A DNA stretch of 64,000 bases, taken from the NCBI RefSeq assembly GCF_000349565.1, contig NZ_APJN01000081.1:21788-85787 (forward strand), given 5' to 3'. The notes under the pieces are model-generated. The model was not told the origin of the DNA. It made no database searches and saw only the letters and a list, made by a program, of their open reading frames with translations. The stretch is from Curtobacterium flaccumfaciens UCD-AKU. Its GTDB lineage: Bacteria; Actinomycetota; Actinomycetes; Actinomycetales; Microbacteriaceae. The translations under genes were made by a program, and so were the position numbers. Positions 31,776-40,405 of the stretch are shown here, piece by piece. Within the stretch, counting starts at the first letter, position 1. Every line of letters begins with the position of its first letter.

Positions 31776-32282
31776 ATGACAGCACCAATAGGTACCGGAC
31801 CGGTCGTCGTCGGTGTCCTACCCGGCCTCGCGCCGGCGGTGATCGAGGTTGCGTCGTCCATCGCGCGGCGCTTCGGTACGACGCTGGTGTGCGTCAGCGT
31901 GGATGCGTCGCTCATCGATGCCGGTACGCGCTCGGACGGGTCGGTGATGGCGGAACCGATCGACCCTGACACCGCTGACACGACACCGCAGGGCTTGTCT
32001 GACAGTGACGAGGCGGCAGTACGTGCTGCCGCAACGACCTACGGCGTCGACGTCACGTTCGTTGCCGGTGTCGGGGATCCGAGCCGGGCATTGTCGCAGG
32101 TGGCCGAAGACCGCGACGCGGCGATGCTGGTCGTCGGGGCCAGGACGGGAGCGGGTCGAATCGCGGAGTTCTTCACGGGGTCGGTCGCGGCACGACTGAC
32201 CCATCGCCAGCACCGTTCAGTGCTCGTGGTGCCCGTTGATCCGGTCGGGTTCGATGCCCCGCTGCCGTGGGACACCCCGTGA
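31776..32282 (+). CDS. Universal stress protein (UspA family)
   Basis: This 168-residue single-domain Usp starts VVVGVLPGLAPAVIEVASSI. It ends with the ATP-binding loop variant VVGARTGAGRIAEFFTGSVA then ARLTHRQHRSVLVVPV, matching the G-x2-G-x9-G(S/T) pattern. It is the first gene of the fluoride operon; usp genes are recurrent companions of fluoride-responsive genes. It probably helps cells under stress in an ATP-dependent way. The stop overlaps the next start (GTGA). The ribosome-binding site is buried in the leader hairpin. Confidence 0.85.
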   Translation: MTAPIGTGPVVVGVLPGLAPAVIEVASSIARRFGTTLVCVSVDASLIDAGTRSDGSVMAEPIDPDTADTTPQGLSDSDEAAVRAAATTYGVDVTFVAGVGDPSRALSQVAEDRDAAMLVVGARTGAGRIAEFFTGSVAARLTHRQHRSVLVVPVDPVGFDAPLPWDTP

Positions 32283-33022
32283 CCGGCCAGCTTGTTCTGC
32301 TCCGCCACGGACAGAGCACTGCGAACGATGCCGGCACCTTCACCGGCTTGCGAGACGTCGCGCTGACCGAACAGGGCACCGCCGAAGCGAATCGGGCTGG
32401 GTTGCTGCTCCTGCATGCGGGCATCCGACCGGACCTCGTGCTCACGTCGACGCTCGAGCGGGCGCTCCACACGGCGGAGCTCGTCACCGACGTCGTCGGA
32501 CGTGATGCGCCGATCGAGTCGTCGTGGCGGTTGAACGAGCGGAACTACGGCGCACTCACCGGCATGTCCAAGCAGAGTACGCAAGCGGCGTTGGGGGCGG
32601 AGCAGTTCTTCGCTGTTCGCCGGACCCGCACGGGTCGGCCGCCACGCATGTCGATCCGCGCGTGGTTGGCGCTCCGGCGGACGCCGGCGCTTCGTGGACT
32701 GCCGTGGGCGGCAGTTCGTCGAACCGAGACACTGTCCGACGTCATCCTCCGGGTCCGACCCGTCCTGTCGGACCGAATCACCCCGGCACTCCGCGACGGG
32801 CAGACAGTGCTCGTCGTCGCGCACGGCAACTCATTGCGGGCACTGTGTGCCTGCATGGACGGCCTGACCGACGGTGAGCTCGCGGACCTGAACCTCCCCA
32901 CGGGCGAACCCCTGGTCTACCGGTTCGACGGCGACGGTGGGTTCTGTCCGCGGGGTGGGGAGTACCTGCATCCGGCAGCACGAGCAGCAGCGGCAGCGGT
33001 CGCTGCGGAAGGTGGAACATGA
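32279..33022 (+). CDS. Phosphoglycerate-mutase-family enzyme
   Basis: This 247-residue member of the histidine phosphatase superfamily opens LVLLRHGQSTANDAGTFTGL with the RHG catalytic histidine at residue 9-11. LNERNYGALTG (about residues 85-95), as in cofactor-dependent phosphoglycerate mutase, and VVAHGNSLRAL (second histidine) follow. Interconversion of 3- and 2-phosphoglycerate fits its place beside enolase, which uses 2-phosphoglycerate. I start at GTG 32279 because it overlaps the upstream stop as GTGA; GTG 32267 is an alternative. Its stop overlaps crcB as ATGA. Confidence 0.82.
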   Translation: MTGQLVLLRHGQSTANDAGTFTGLRDVALTEQGTAEANRAGLLLLHAGIRPDLVLTSTLERALHTAELVTDVVGRDAPIESSWRLNERNYGALTGMSKQSTQAALGAEQFFAVRRTRTGRPPRMSIRAWLALRRTPALRGLPWAAVRRTETLSDVILRVRPVLSDRITPALRDGQTVLVVAHGNSLRALCACMDGLTDGELADLNLPTGEPLVYRFDGDGGFCPRGGEYLHPAARAAAAAVAAEGGT

Positions 33023-33522
33023 CCTCCAGAACGGACACGGACCTGCCCGATGGGCAGCTCCCGCCCGACCCGGACATCGACGCCGATGACCCGGAACGTA
33101 TCGCCAGGCCAGTGCATCTGCGGTGGCGGTACCTCGGTGTCGTCGCACTCGGCGGCGCCATCGGTACCGCCGCACGTGACGGACTCAGCACCGCGTTCCC
33201 CGCTCAGCACGGGGTGTCCTGGGCGATCTTCTGGATCAACATCGCCGGCGCGCTCCTACTCGGTGTGCTGCTGGAACACCTCGCGCATCGCGGACCTGAC
33301 GAAGGGCGCCGCCGGGCACTGCGCCTGCTTCTGGGAACCGGTGTCCTCGGCGGGTTCACCACCTACAGCACCCTCGCGACCAGCACCGCGGTGTTGTTCC
33401 TCGCCGGCCGCGGGTTGTCCGGCACCGGGTACGGGCTCCTGACGGTCCTGGCCGGCGCGATCGCCACCGGGAGCGGCCTCGCGATCGCGGGCTTGGTCCG
33501 ACCGAACGGAGCCACATCATGA
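33019..33522 (+). CDS. crcB: Fluoride channel CrcB/Fluc, longer subunit
   Basis: This 167-residue membrane protein has four helices and the Fluc signatures [35 protein letters not shown] (with the key asparagine) and [20 protein letters not shown]. Fluc channels export F- from the cytoplasm as dual-topology dimers; two adjacent genes usually encode an obligate heterodimer. The first 35 residues are an extra charged N-terminus. Start and stop overlap both neighbours as ATGA, so it is tightly coupled in the operon. Confidence 0.92.
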   Translation: MTSRTDTDLPDGQLPPDPDIDADDPERIARPVHLRWRYLGVVALGGAIGTAARDGLSTAFPAQHGVSWAIFWINIAGALLLGVLLEHLAHRGPDEGRRRALRLLLGTGVLGGFTTYSTLATSTAVLFLAGRGLSGTGYGLLTVLAGAIATGSGLAIAGLVRPNGATS

Positions 33523-33890
33523 GCGCCCTGGCATTCCTCAGCGTCGCTGTCGCTGGCGGCGTCGGCGCGGCCGCACGGTTCTTCGTGGATGGTGCGATCA
33601 ACCGGGGTCGGCAGTTCCGGCTCCCGGTCGGGACGCTGACGATCAACATCACCGGCTCGTTCCTGCTGGGCTTGATCACCGGCGCCGCCGGTCACCTCGG
33701 CGCTACCCCCGTCGCGCTGCTCGGAACCGGGCTCATGGGTGGCTACACCACGTTCAGCACCGCCAGCTTCGAGACCGTCCGCCTCGCACGCACCGGCCGC
33801 ACCACCGCGGCTGCCGTGAACGGGCTCGGGATGCTCGTCGTCTCCGTCGCCGCAGCCGCCGGGGGCGTCACCCTCGGCACCCTCACTTGA
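33519..33890 (+). CDS. crcB: Fluoride channel CrcB/Fluc, second subunit
   Basis: This 123-residue four-helix protein is the partner of the preceding Crc[41 protein letters not shown] and [18 protein letters not shown] carry the Fluc consensus, including the NxxG..L and T-T-F-S phenylalanine track. The pair should assemble with opposite orientation and lower cytoplasmic fluoride. Its end is followed by the pyrophosphatase gene after 26 bases. Confidence 0.92.
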   Translation: MSALAFLSVAVAGGVGAAARFFVDGAINRGRQFRLPVGTLTINITGSFLLGLITGAAGHLGATPVALLGTGLMGGYTTFSTASFETVRLARTGRTTAAAVNGLGMLVVSVAAAAGGVTLGTLT

Positions 33891-33916
33891 CCATCCGACT
33901 GGGAGAAGAACAGCTC

Positions 33917-34402
33917 ATGCACTTCGACATCACGATCGAGATCCCCCGCGGCAGCGGCAACAAGTACGAGGTCGACCACGCCACCGGACGGATCCGCCTG
34001 GACCGGGCGGTGTTCACCAGCATGGTGTTCCCGCAGGACTACGGCTCGATCGACGACACGCTCGGCGATGACGGCGACCCCCTCGACGCACTCGTGCTGC
34101 TGCCCCGGCCCACGTTCCCCGGCGTCGTCGTCGACGTCCGCCCGGTCGGGATGCTCCGCATGGTCGACGAGAACGGCGGCGATGACAAGATCCTCACCGT
34201 CCCCGCCGGAGACGTCCGCTTCGACCACGTCCAGGACATCTCCGACGTCGCCGAGCCGGTCTTGGCGGAGATCGAGCACTTCTTCGCCCACTACAAGGAG
34301 ATCGAGCACGGCAAGCACGTCACCACCAGCGGGTGGGCGAACCGTGTCGACGCCGAAGCCATCATCCGCTCCGCACAGGAACGGTTCACCCCGCACCCCT
34401 GA
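33917..34402 (+). CDS. ppa: Inorganic pyrophosphatase, family I
   Basis: This 161-residue soluble enzyme hydrolyses pyrophosphate, driving biosynthesis. The family I signature is intact: [35 protein letters not shown] then DALVL with its metal-binding aspartates, and [19 protein letters not shown]. Fluoride is a strong inhibitor of this class, so an extra copy in a CrcB operon likely supplies activity under fluoride stress. The ATG 33917 gives a length normal for the family; an upstream frame start at 33887 would lack the ribosome-binding site spacing. Whether it is less fluoride-sensitive cannot be seen from sequence. Confidence 0.93.
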   Translation: MHFDITIEIPRGSGNKYEVDHATGRIRLDRAVFTSMVFPQDYGSIDDTLGDDGDPLDALVLLPRPTFPGVVVDVRPVGMLRMVDENGGDDKILTVPAGDVRFDHVQDISDVAEPVLAEIEHFFAHYKEIEHGKHVTTSGWANRVDAEAIIRSAQERFTPHP

Positions 34403-34410
34403 CCGGCACC

Positions 34411-34501
34411 CGCGCACCATCCAGTGCGCGCCCTGAACCGCCGTGGGGAGGCAACTGGCGCCCAGTGATCGCCAGGAGGTCGTCCCTCCGCCTCCCCGCG
34501 G
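34411..34501 (+). promoter_or_regulatory. Structured RNA between ppa and the accessory enolase
   Basis: Two structures can form in the 138-base gap. One is a hairpin CGCGCAC/GTGCGCG (34411-34430). The other is a three-way junction closed by CCGTGGGGAGGC (34441-34452) with GCCTCCCCGCGG (34490-34501), holding CTGGCG/CGCCAG (34455-34475) and GAGG/CCTC (34476-34488). It may terminate part of the transcripts or stabilise the enolase mRNA. No known riboswitch class is recognised. Confidence 0.55.
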
Positions 34502-34540
34502 CCCACACCAGCACGACCAACCCGAAAGGCGACAACCGCC

Positions 34541-35875
34541 ATGAACGACTACATCAGCAACGTCCACCACACCACCCACCATCAGGGCGAGTACGTGACC
34601 CACACCAGCCGCCCCGTCACCATCAGAAGCCTGCACGGCTCCCGGATCCTCGACTCCCGCGGCTGCCCGACGATCCAGGTGCGTCTCGAGCTCGAGGACG
34701 GCACCGTCGTCACCGGTGACGCCCCCGCAGGCGCATCGACCGGCGCGCATGAGGCTGTCGAGCTTCGCGACGGCGGCAGCAGCTACGGCGGCCGCGACGT
34801 GAGCCAGGCGCTGCACCTCATCGCGACGGACGTCGCACCGATGATCACCGGTCAGTCGTGGACCTCGATCGGGCAGGTCGACGCCGCCCTCGCTGCCCTC
34901 GACGGCACCCCGAACTACCGCCGGCTCGGTGCGAACAGTGTCGTCGCGACGTCGATCGCCCTGGCACGCGCTCTCGCCGCCGCAGCGGAGCTGCCGCTCT
35001 GGCGTTGGATCGCAGACGTCACCGGCAGCACGCCCCGCCTGCCCGTCCCGCACTTCAACGTGCTCAACGGCGGAGCGCACGCAGCGAATGCGCTCGACTT
35101 CCAGGAGTTCATGATCGCCCCGGTGAACGCCGACACCATGACCGACGCGGTTCGGATCGGGTCGGACGTGTACCACGCACTGGCGGCACTGGTCCGGGAA
35201 CGGTTCGGCAGTCTCGGTCTCGGGGACGAAGGCGGCTTCGCCCCATCGATCGCCGCGCCCGAGGAGGCCCTCGACCTCCTCGTCGCCGCGATCAGTGCCG
35301 CTGGCTACGAGCCCGGCGTCGACACCGTCGCGATCGCACTCGACCCGGCGGCGAACGAGTTCGCGCTCGGCGACGGTAGCTACCGGGTCGTGGATCGCCG
35401 TCTCGACCGCGCAGGCATGGTCGACTACTACCGCGACCTCACCAGCCGGTATCCGATCCGGAGCATCGAAGACGGCTTCTCCGAAGATGACCACGGCGGC
35501 TGGAAGGCGATGTCGTCCGCGCTCGGCGGCATGCTCCAGATCGTCGGCGACGATCTCTACGTCACCGATCCACAGCGCATCCGCGACGGCGGGAAGGACG
35601 GGCTCTCGAACGCAGCGCTCATCAAGCCGAACCAGATCGGCACCGTCTCCCAGACCCTCGACGCGATCGGCGTCGCACGCTCGCTCGGGATGCGGAGCAT
35701 GGTGTCGCACCGGTCCGGAGAGACCACCGACACGTTCATCGCGGACCTCGTCGTCGGCACCGGAACCGGGCAGATCAAGTCAGGCGCCCCCGCCCGCGGA
35801 GAACGCGTCGCGAAGTACAACCGGCTCACCGAGATCGCGGAGAACAATCCGGAGCTGCCCTACGGGCTGCGCTGA
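34541..35875 (+). CDS. eno: Divergent accessory enolase
   Basis: This 444-residue enolase converts 2-phosphoglycerate to phosphoenolpyruvate. Conserved elements: ILDSRGCPTIQVRL, GASTGAHEAVELRDG, VLNGGAHAANALDFQEFMIA, DEGGFAPSIAAPEE (Glu230), ALDPAANEF (Asp268), SIEDGFSEDDHGGW (Glu310), the catalytic lysine in LIKPNQIGTVSQT (Lys362) and SHRSGETTDTFIADL. A His-rich N-terminal extension of about 20 residues (VHHTTHHQ) is unusual, and some strands differ from housekeeping enolases. Enolase is inhibited by fluoride-phosphate, so this copy next to CrcB and ppa probably serves fluoride resistance. The stop region overlaps the end of the LysR gene by 16 bases. Confidence 0.9.
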   Translation: MNDYISNVHHTTHHQGEYVTHTSRPVTIRSLHGSRILDSRGCPTIQVRLELEDGTVVTGDAPAGASTGAHEAVELRDGGSSYGGRDVSQALHLIATDVAPMITGQSWTSIGQVDAALAALDGTPNYRRLGANSVVATSIALARALAAAAELPLWRWIADVTGSTPRLPVPHFNVLNGGAHAANALDFQEFMIAPVNADTMTDAVRIGSDVYHALAALVRERFGSLGLGDEGGFAPSIAAPEEALDLLVAAISAAGYEPGVDTVAIALDPAANEFALGDGSYRVVDRRLDRAGMVDYYRDLTSRYPIRSIEDGFSEDDHGGWKAMSSALGGMLQIVGDDLYVTDPQRIRDGGKDGLSNAALIKPNQIGTVSQTLDAIGVARSLGMRSMVSHRSGETTDTFIADLVVGTGTGQIKSGAPARGERVAKYNRLTEIAENNPELPYGLR

Positions 35876-36786
35876 CCCCGACCGGTCACCTCGTGGGCGA
35901 CGCGCAGGAAAGCAGAAACAGCTGGCTGGGGCTCTCCCGACCAGATCGCCCGCAACGGCCGGGCAAGTGGCGCTCCAGAGAGCGGGACCCGCACCAGCGA
36001 CCCGTCGTTGATGTCGGCGGCGACCGTGCGAAGGCTCATCACCGCCGGTGCAATCCCAGCCTGCGCGTTCGCCCGGATGATGCTCGTGGTCTCCAGCACC
36101 GCGGCCGGAACCGACATGTTCAAACCGGCCTCCCTGAGCCATGCGGCGAGGGTCGCGCGAGTCCCGGAACCTTCTTCCCGCAGGAGCAGAGCCGTCGCCG
36201 CCAGGACCTCCGCACTGATCCCGGTCGACCGAGCCCAGGGATGGCCCGGCGCAACGACGACCGCGAGCTCATCGTCCGCGATCACCTGCGCGGACACACC
36301 TGCTGCCGTCACCGGGGTTTCCGTGAACCCGAGGTTCGCGCCACCCGACTGCACGAGGTCCGTCACCGCGGCGGAGTTGCCCGCGATCAAACGCACCCGC
36401 ACGTCGGGTTCACGGCGTCGGAATTCGAGCAGCCAGCCCGGCAGCAGCAGCTCCGCGATCGTCTGTGACGCTGCGACGACGAGCGAACCCGTGGGAGCCC
36501 GCAGCGCAGCCACTCCTGCCTCGAGGTGGCGAGACCCGTCGAGGACCGGTCCGGCCAGCCCGACGACGAGCCGGCCGGTCTCGGTCAGCACCGACCCCGT
36601 GGTCGAGCGGTGCACCAACAAGTGGCCGACCATGCGCTCGGCGACCCGGATCCGAGCAGACACTGCCTGTTGCGTGACGCCGAGCGCTCCAGCGGCAGCG
36701 GAGAAGGAGCCGGTCTCGGCGACGCATGCGAGCGCGTCGAGTGTGTCGAGGTCGAACGTTCGGTCCGTGAGTCGCCGTAGTGCCAC
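35860..36786 (-). CDS. LysR-family regulator
   Basis: This 308-residue protein has the LysR helix-turn-helix DTLDALACVAETGSFSAAAG to QQAVSARIRVAE at residues 12-50. The effector domain runs from LVVAASQTIAELLLPGWLLE to LVRVPLSGAPLARPLRAIWS. It resembles the CysL/CbbR-type subgroup that detects small anions. It faces the TDT-family transporter gene across a 69-base gap, the usual LysR position, so that transporter is its probable target. The start is GTG 36786 without clear ribosome-binding site. It is convergent with enolase. Confidence 0.87.
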   Translation of the reverse strand: MALRRLTDRTFDLDTLDALACVAETGSFSAAAGALGVTQQAVSARIRVAERMVGHLLVHRSTTGSVLTETGRLVVGLAGPVLDGSRHLEAGVAALRAPTGSLVVAASQTIAELLLPGWLLEFRRREPDVRVRLIAGNSAAVTDLVQSGGANLGFTETPVTAAGVSAQVIADDELAVVVAPGHPWARSTGISAEVLAATALLLREEGSGTRATLAAWLREAGLNMSVPAAVLETTSIIRANAQAGIAPAVMSLRTVAADINDGSLVRVPLSGAPLARPLRAIWSGEPQPAVSAFLRVAHEVTGRGQRSP

Positions 36787-36855
36787 AACCAACGATTGTG
36801 CCCCGCCAAGAGGTTCCCGGTACCGCCAGAGGCAGGATTCGCGCAGGCTTGGCCC

Positions 36856-38022
36856 ATGACAACGCTCCGCACCGACCCTGCACCCGCGAACGGTAGCCAG
36901 CTGCCCCAACGGCCGCAGACGACGTTGTTCCGTGACCTGGAGCGGCCAGGCCTGATCGTGTCGAATCTCACACCGAACTGGTTCGCATCAATCATGGGCA
37001 CTGGGATCGTCGCTGTCGCAGCTGCGTCACTCCCACTGCAGTTCCCCGGTCTGCGCATCGCGGCGACGGTCGTGTGGGCGATCGCCGCGGTGCTCCTCGT
37101 CGCCCTCACGATCGCGACGGTGCTGCACTGGATCCGCTACCGGAGCACCGCAGCCAGGCACCACCTCAACCCGGTCATCTCCCACTTCTACGGCGCACCA
37201 CCGATGGCGTTCCTCACCGTCGGCGCCGGGACACTCCTGCTCGGCAAGGACTGGGTCGGCCTGCCCGCCGCCGTCACCATCGACTGGGTCCTGTGGACCA
37301 TCGGCACCATCGGAGGGCTGCTCACGGCAGTCCTGGTGCCGTACCTGGCGTTCATCCGCCACGAGAACAAGCCCGACTCCGCGTTCGGCGGCTGGCTGAT
37401 GCCCATCGTCCCGCCGATGGTGTCCGCCTCCACCGGCGCCCTGCTGCTGCCGTACGCTCCCGCCGGACAGGCGCGGGAGACGCTGCTGTGGTCCTGCTAC
37501 GGCTTCTTCGGGCTCAGTCTCGTGACGTCGCTGGTCGTGATCACGCTGATCTGGAACCGGCTCGCGCACCACAAGGTCGGGGCCGCCGGCATGGTGCCGA
37601 CCCTGTGGATCGTCCTCGGACCCGTCGGACAATCCATCACGGCGGTGAACCTCCTCGCATCGAACGCACCCACCGTCGTCGACGCATCCACCGCCCACGC
37701 GCTCCTCGTCGTGGCGCTGGTGTACGGGTTCGCGATGCTCGGCTTCGCGCTGCTGTGGACCGTCATCGCCCTCGCGGTCACCGTCCGGACCGCCCGCGAA
37801 CACCTGCCGTTCAGCCTGACCTGGTGGTCGTTCACGTTCCCCGTCGGCACCTGCGTCACCGGACTCAACGGGCTCGCCCTGCACTCAGGCCTGACCGTCG
37901 TTGCCGTCCTCGCCGTCATCTACTACGCCGGCCTCGTCGCCGCATGGATCACCGTTGCCCTTCGCACCTTTCACGGATCCGTCATCCGTGGCACCCTGCT
38001 GGCACCGCCACAGCCGTCATGA
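36856..38022 (+). CDS. TDT-family transporter (TehA/SLAC1-like)
   Basis: This 388-residue membrane protein has about ten helices and the TDT pattern LTPNWFASIMGTGIVAVAAA, then FYGAPPMAFLTVGAGTLLLG and WWSFTFPVGTC. The family includes C4-dicarboxylate, sulfite and tellurite-related anion channels and pumps. Which anion moves here is unknown; the neighbouring fluoride genes make an anion stress role plausible. The first 30 residues are cytoplasmic. Its stop overlaps the following start (ATGA), so the uracil-DNA glycosylase-like gene is cotranscribed. Confidence 0.85.
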   Translation: MTTLRTDPAPANGSQLPQRPQTTLFRDLERPGLIVSNLTPNWFASIMGTGIVAVAAASLPLQFPGLRIAATVVWAIAAVLLVALTIATVLHWIRYRSTAARHHLNPVISHFYGAPPMAFLTVGAGTLLLGKDWVGLPAAVTIDWVLWTIGTIGGLLTAVLVPYLAFIRHENKPDSAFGGWLMPIVPPMVSASTGALLLPYAPAGQARETLLWSCYGFFGLSLVTSLVVITLIWNRLAHHKVGAAGMVPTLWIVLGPVGQSITAVNLLASNAPTVVDASTAHALLVVALVYGFAMLGFALLWTVIALAVTVRTAREHLPFSLTWWSFTFPVGTCVTGLNGLALHSGLTVVAVLAVIYYAGLVAAWITVALRTFHGSVIRGTLLAPPQPS

Positions 38023-38591
38023 GTACCCCCGAGGAACTCGCTGACGTTCGATCGCTGAACGGTCTTGCGGAGACGTGGCGGACCGCGCCCGACGGCAGCC
38101 GACGGTTCGTCCCGAGCTTCGACCCACGATCCGGCGGCAGATCCAGCCGCGTCCTGGTCCTGATGCAGTCGCCCGGCCCCCAGACCATCGCCGCAGCGCA
38201 CGCAGCCATCTGCAGCGAGGACAACCCGGGCCCGACCGCGGCCGCGTTCCGAGCAGCCCGTATCGAGTCAGGGCTCGCACGCGGCGAGTACGTCCGCTGG
38301 AACCTCATCCCATGGGAACTGCCCGACCGCGTGCGACTCGCGGACGTCGACGAGGGGCGGCATGGCCTTGCCACACTGCTCGCGGCGCTGCCCGCTCTCA
38401 CTGCGATCGTCACGTACGGGGCCGTCGCCCTCGACGGCGTCATGCGACACCTCACCCTGGACGAGCACCCCCGACTCCTCCCGGTCATCGCAGCACCACA
38501 TCCGTCTCCCGCCAACGGCCGCCATCGCTCGGAACAACACTTCCGTTCCGTGCAAGCACTCCGGCTCGCCGCGCGAGCGCGACCCACGTAA
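38019..38591 (+). CDS. Uracil-DNA glycosylase-superfamily protein
   Basis: This 190-residue protein shows the UDG-fold landmarks: VLVLMQSPGPQT in the first strand, CSEDNPGPTAAAFRAARIES, the core LWN-like VRWNLIPWELP and the terminal HPSPANGRH resembling the minor-groove HPSP loop. Enzymes of this superfamily remove damaged bases or act on other nucleotides. Here the water-activating residue is not identified with certainty, so it may not be a classical uracil glycosylase. It overlaps the transporter stop. The resolvase remnant follows. Confidence 0.78.
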   Translation: MSTPEELADVRSLNGLAETWRTAPDGSRRFVPSFDPRSGGRSSRVLVLMQSPGPQTIAAAHAAICSEDNPGPTAAAFRAARIESGLARGEYVRWNLIPWELPDRVRLADVDEGRHGLATLLAALPALTAIVTYGAVALDGVMRHLTLDEHPRLLPVIAAPHPSPANGRHRSEQHFRSVQALRLAARARPT

Positions 38592-38659
38592 CAAACACCT
38601 CCGATTCCGCTGCACCGGAGCTTGAGCAGGTCGGAGCGTGGCTCAGACCGGCGTGTCTT

Positions 38660-38722
38660 GGAGCGAAACCCAGTTCCTGCATCCACGTGCCGCTACCGCG
38701 CCGGTCGGTCGAGTTTCGCTCC
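38660..38722. repeat. Inverted repeat beside the resolvase remnant
   Basis: GGAGCGAAAC (38660-38669) and GTTTCGCTCC (38713-38722) are perfect inverse copies 43 bases apart, immediately before the resolvase reading frame. This may be a recombination or res-like site, or a terminal repeat of the lost element. Confidence 0.5.
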
Positions 38723-38740
38723 GTTCTCCTCACGGGTCAC

Positions 38741-39334
38741 CTCCTCGGGTACGCGCGCGTGTCCACCACCGACCAGGACGCGTCGCTGTAGATCGATGTG
38801 CTCAACGCCGTCGGCTGCTGCCGCGTGTTCGTCGACACCATCTCCGGCTCGCTCCGACACCCGCCCGAGCTCGACAAGCTCCTCGACCAGCTCCGCGCCG
38901 GCGACACCCTCGTCGTCTGGCGGCTCGATCGGCAAGGTCGCTCCATCCGGCACCTCATCGACCACCTGCACGCCCTCGCTGAGCGCGGCAGCGGGCTCCG
39001 CTCGCTGCAGGAGACCATCGACACCACCTCGCCCGGCGGGCGGCTCGTGTTCCACGTCTTCGCCGCACTGGCGGAGTTCGAACGGGACCTCAGCAAGGAA
39101 CGCACGAACGCCGGCCGTGCCGCCGCCCGAGCCCGCGGCCGGACCGGTGGCCGTCCGTCGCGGCTCTCCGTGGACCAGGTGCGCACCGCGCGCCGGCTCG
39201 ACGAGCAGCAAGCGATGACCGTCGCGCAGATCGGCGACGTCCTCCGCGTCAGCCCCACCACCATCTACCGGGCTCTCGGCCGTCACACTGAACCAGTCAC
39301 CGCGAGGCGGTCCAGGCCCGCACCCAACCTGTAG
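38741..39334 (+). pseudogene. Serine resolvase/invertase, broken by an amber codon
   Basis: The reading frame encodes most of a Hin/Gin-like recombinase: LLGYARVSTTDQDASL with the catalytic serine, then TAG (38789-38791) where relatives have a glutamine codon. The same frame continues IDVLNAVGCCRVFVDTISGS, WRLDRQGRSIRHLIDHL, FHVFAALAEFERDLSKERTN and a C-terminal helix-turn-helix (MTVAQIGDVLRVSPTTIYRA). The full-length product cannot be made; no normal start codon lies before the N-terminal part either. It is a remnant of the mobile element at the right end of the island. GTG 38798 could start a fragment without the serine. Confidence 0.85.
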
Positions 39335-39439
39335 CCAGCGCTGGGACGCGCGCGACTGAGCCCGACACCGACCGCCGCGAAAACGACGACACAGAGCGAA
39401 CCCGCTCACAGCCCGGAGGCCCCACCACGGCATGAGCCC

Positions 39440-40282
39440 TCAGCGCACCAGGCAGATCGTGCGGAAGTCGACGTCCGGACCGGGCCGCGTGTACGACGAG
39501 GTGCTCTCGAGCCAGTCGGCTGTGGGTGAGATCTGGTCGGGGACCAGGTCCGCCTCGGAGCGGGCACCGATGCCCTCGGACTCCCAGTACGAGCGGACGC
39601 GGTCCACGTCGCGGTTCGCACCCTCGATCATCGTGTGGTCCTCGGGCAGGAGCTCCTTGCCGTCGGCGTCGGTGTACTCCCCCGGGGCGTACCAGTACGT
39701 CCACCGCACCCCCTGGTGGGCGTTCGACAGCTTGCACTCCTCGCTGTACGCACCACCGGCTCGCTCACCATCGCGGTAGGCGGACTTCCGGTCGCCGCCG
39801 AGGATCCGCACGGTGCGGTCCCCGATCCGTTCGAGTGTGGCCCCGGCGTCGCCGTCGGCGAAGTGCCGCTCGGCGGCGGTCGCCGGCTGCGCCCTCTGCC
39901 GGGCGTCGGCGGCCATGCTCCGCACCTGTGACGTCAGGACCAGACCGTTCCACGGCACGGCGATGACCAGCACGACGATCGCCGCGACCACGGCGGCCAG
40001 CGAGTGCCGCCGTTCGCGCCGGCGAGCCCGGACCTGCACGACGAGCACCACCGCCGGGATCCCCACGGCCAGCGCGGCCCCGATCACCAGCCGGGTCAGC
40101 ACGCCCCCTGGGCCGAGCCGGTCGTCCATCGACCCGAAGTCACGCTCCAGGTACGCCCCGATCTGGACCACCCAACTCACGACGAGCAGCACCGGCAACA
40201 CGAGCGCGATGGCGATCGCGTTGCCCCGTCCCGTCGTCGGGCCCGTCCCGTGGTCGCGCCAGTCCTGCTGTTCCGTGCTCAT
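39440..40282 (-). CDS. Two-helix membrane protein with extracellular domain, unknown
   Basis: This 280-residue protein has three hydrophobic segments in its N-terminal half (around residues 21-41, 60-82 and 93-113), then a hydrophilic C-terminal domain. That domain contains ERIGDRTVRILGGDRKS, CKLSNAHQGVRWTYWYAPG and the final SSYTRPGPDVDFRTICLVR with two cysteines. It appears to be an exported sensory or binding domain. No family is recognised. It lies divergent from the gene at 40406 and shares the 123-base promoter gap. Confidence 0.7.
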   Translation of the reverse strand: MSTEQQDWRDHGTGPTTGRGNAIAIALVLPVLLVVSWVVQIGAYLERDFGSMDDRLGPGGVLTRLVIGAALAVGIPAVVLVVQVRARRRERRHSLAAVVAAIVVLVIAVPWNGLVLTSQVRSMAADARQRAQPATAAERHFADGDAGATLERIGDRTVRILGGDRKSAYRDGERAGGAYSEECKLSNAHQGVRWTYWYAPGEYTDADGKELLPEDHTMIEGANRDVDRVRSYWESEGIGARSEADLVPDQISPTADWLESTSSYTRPGPDVDFRTICLVR

Positions 40283-40405
40283 GTCCGCCCCGCCCCCGTG
40301 GTGTCGGGACCATCCTGCCAGCAGAACGCACCACCGGCCCCGCGACCGTCGCCTCCGTTCCACCCCCGAAGCGGTGGTGCCGCAGCGGCACCGGTTGCTG
40401 CCAAG

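Noticed and set aside
36856..38022. Calling the TDT transporter a tellurite-resistance gene tehA
   Set aside because: The family covers several anions and nothing nearby supports tellurite, so only the family name is used.
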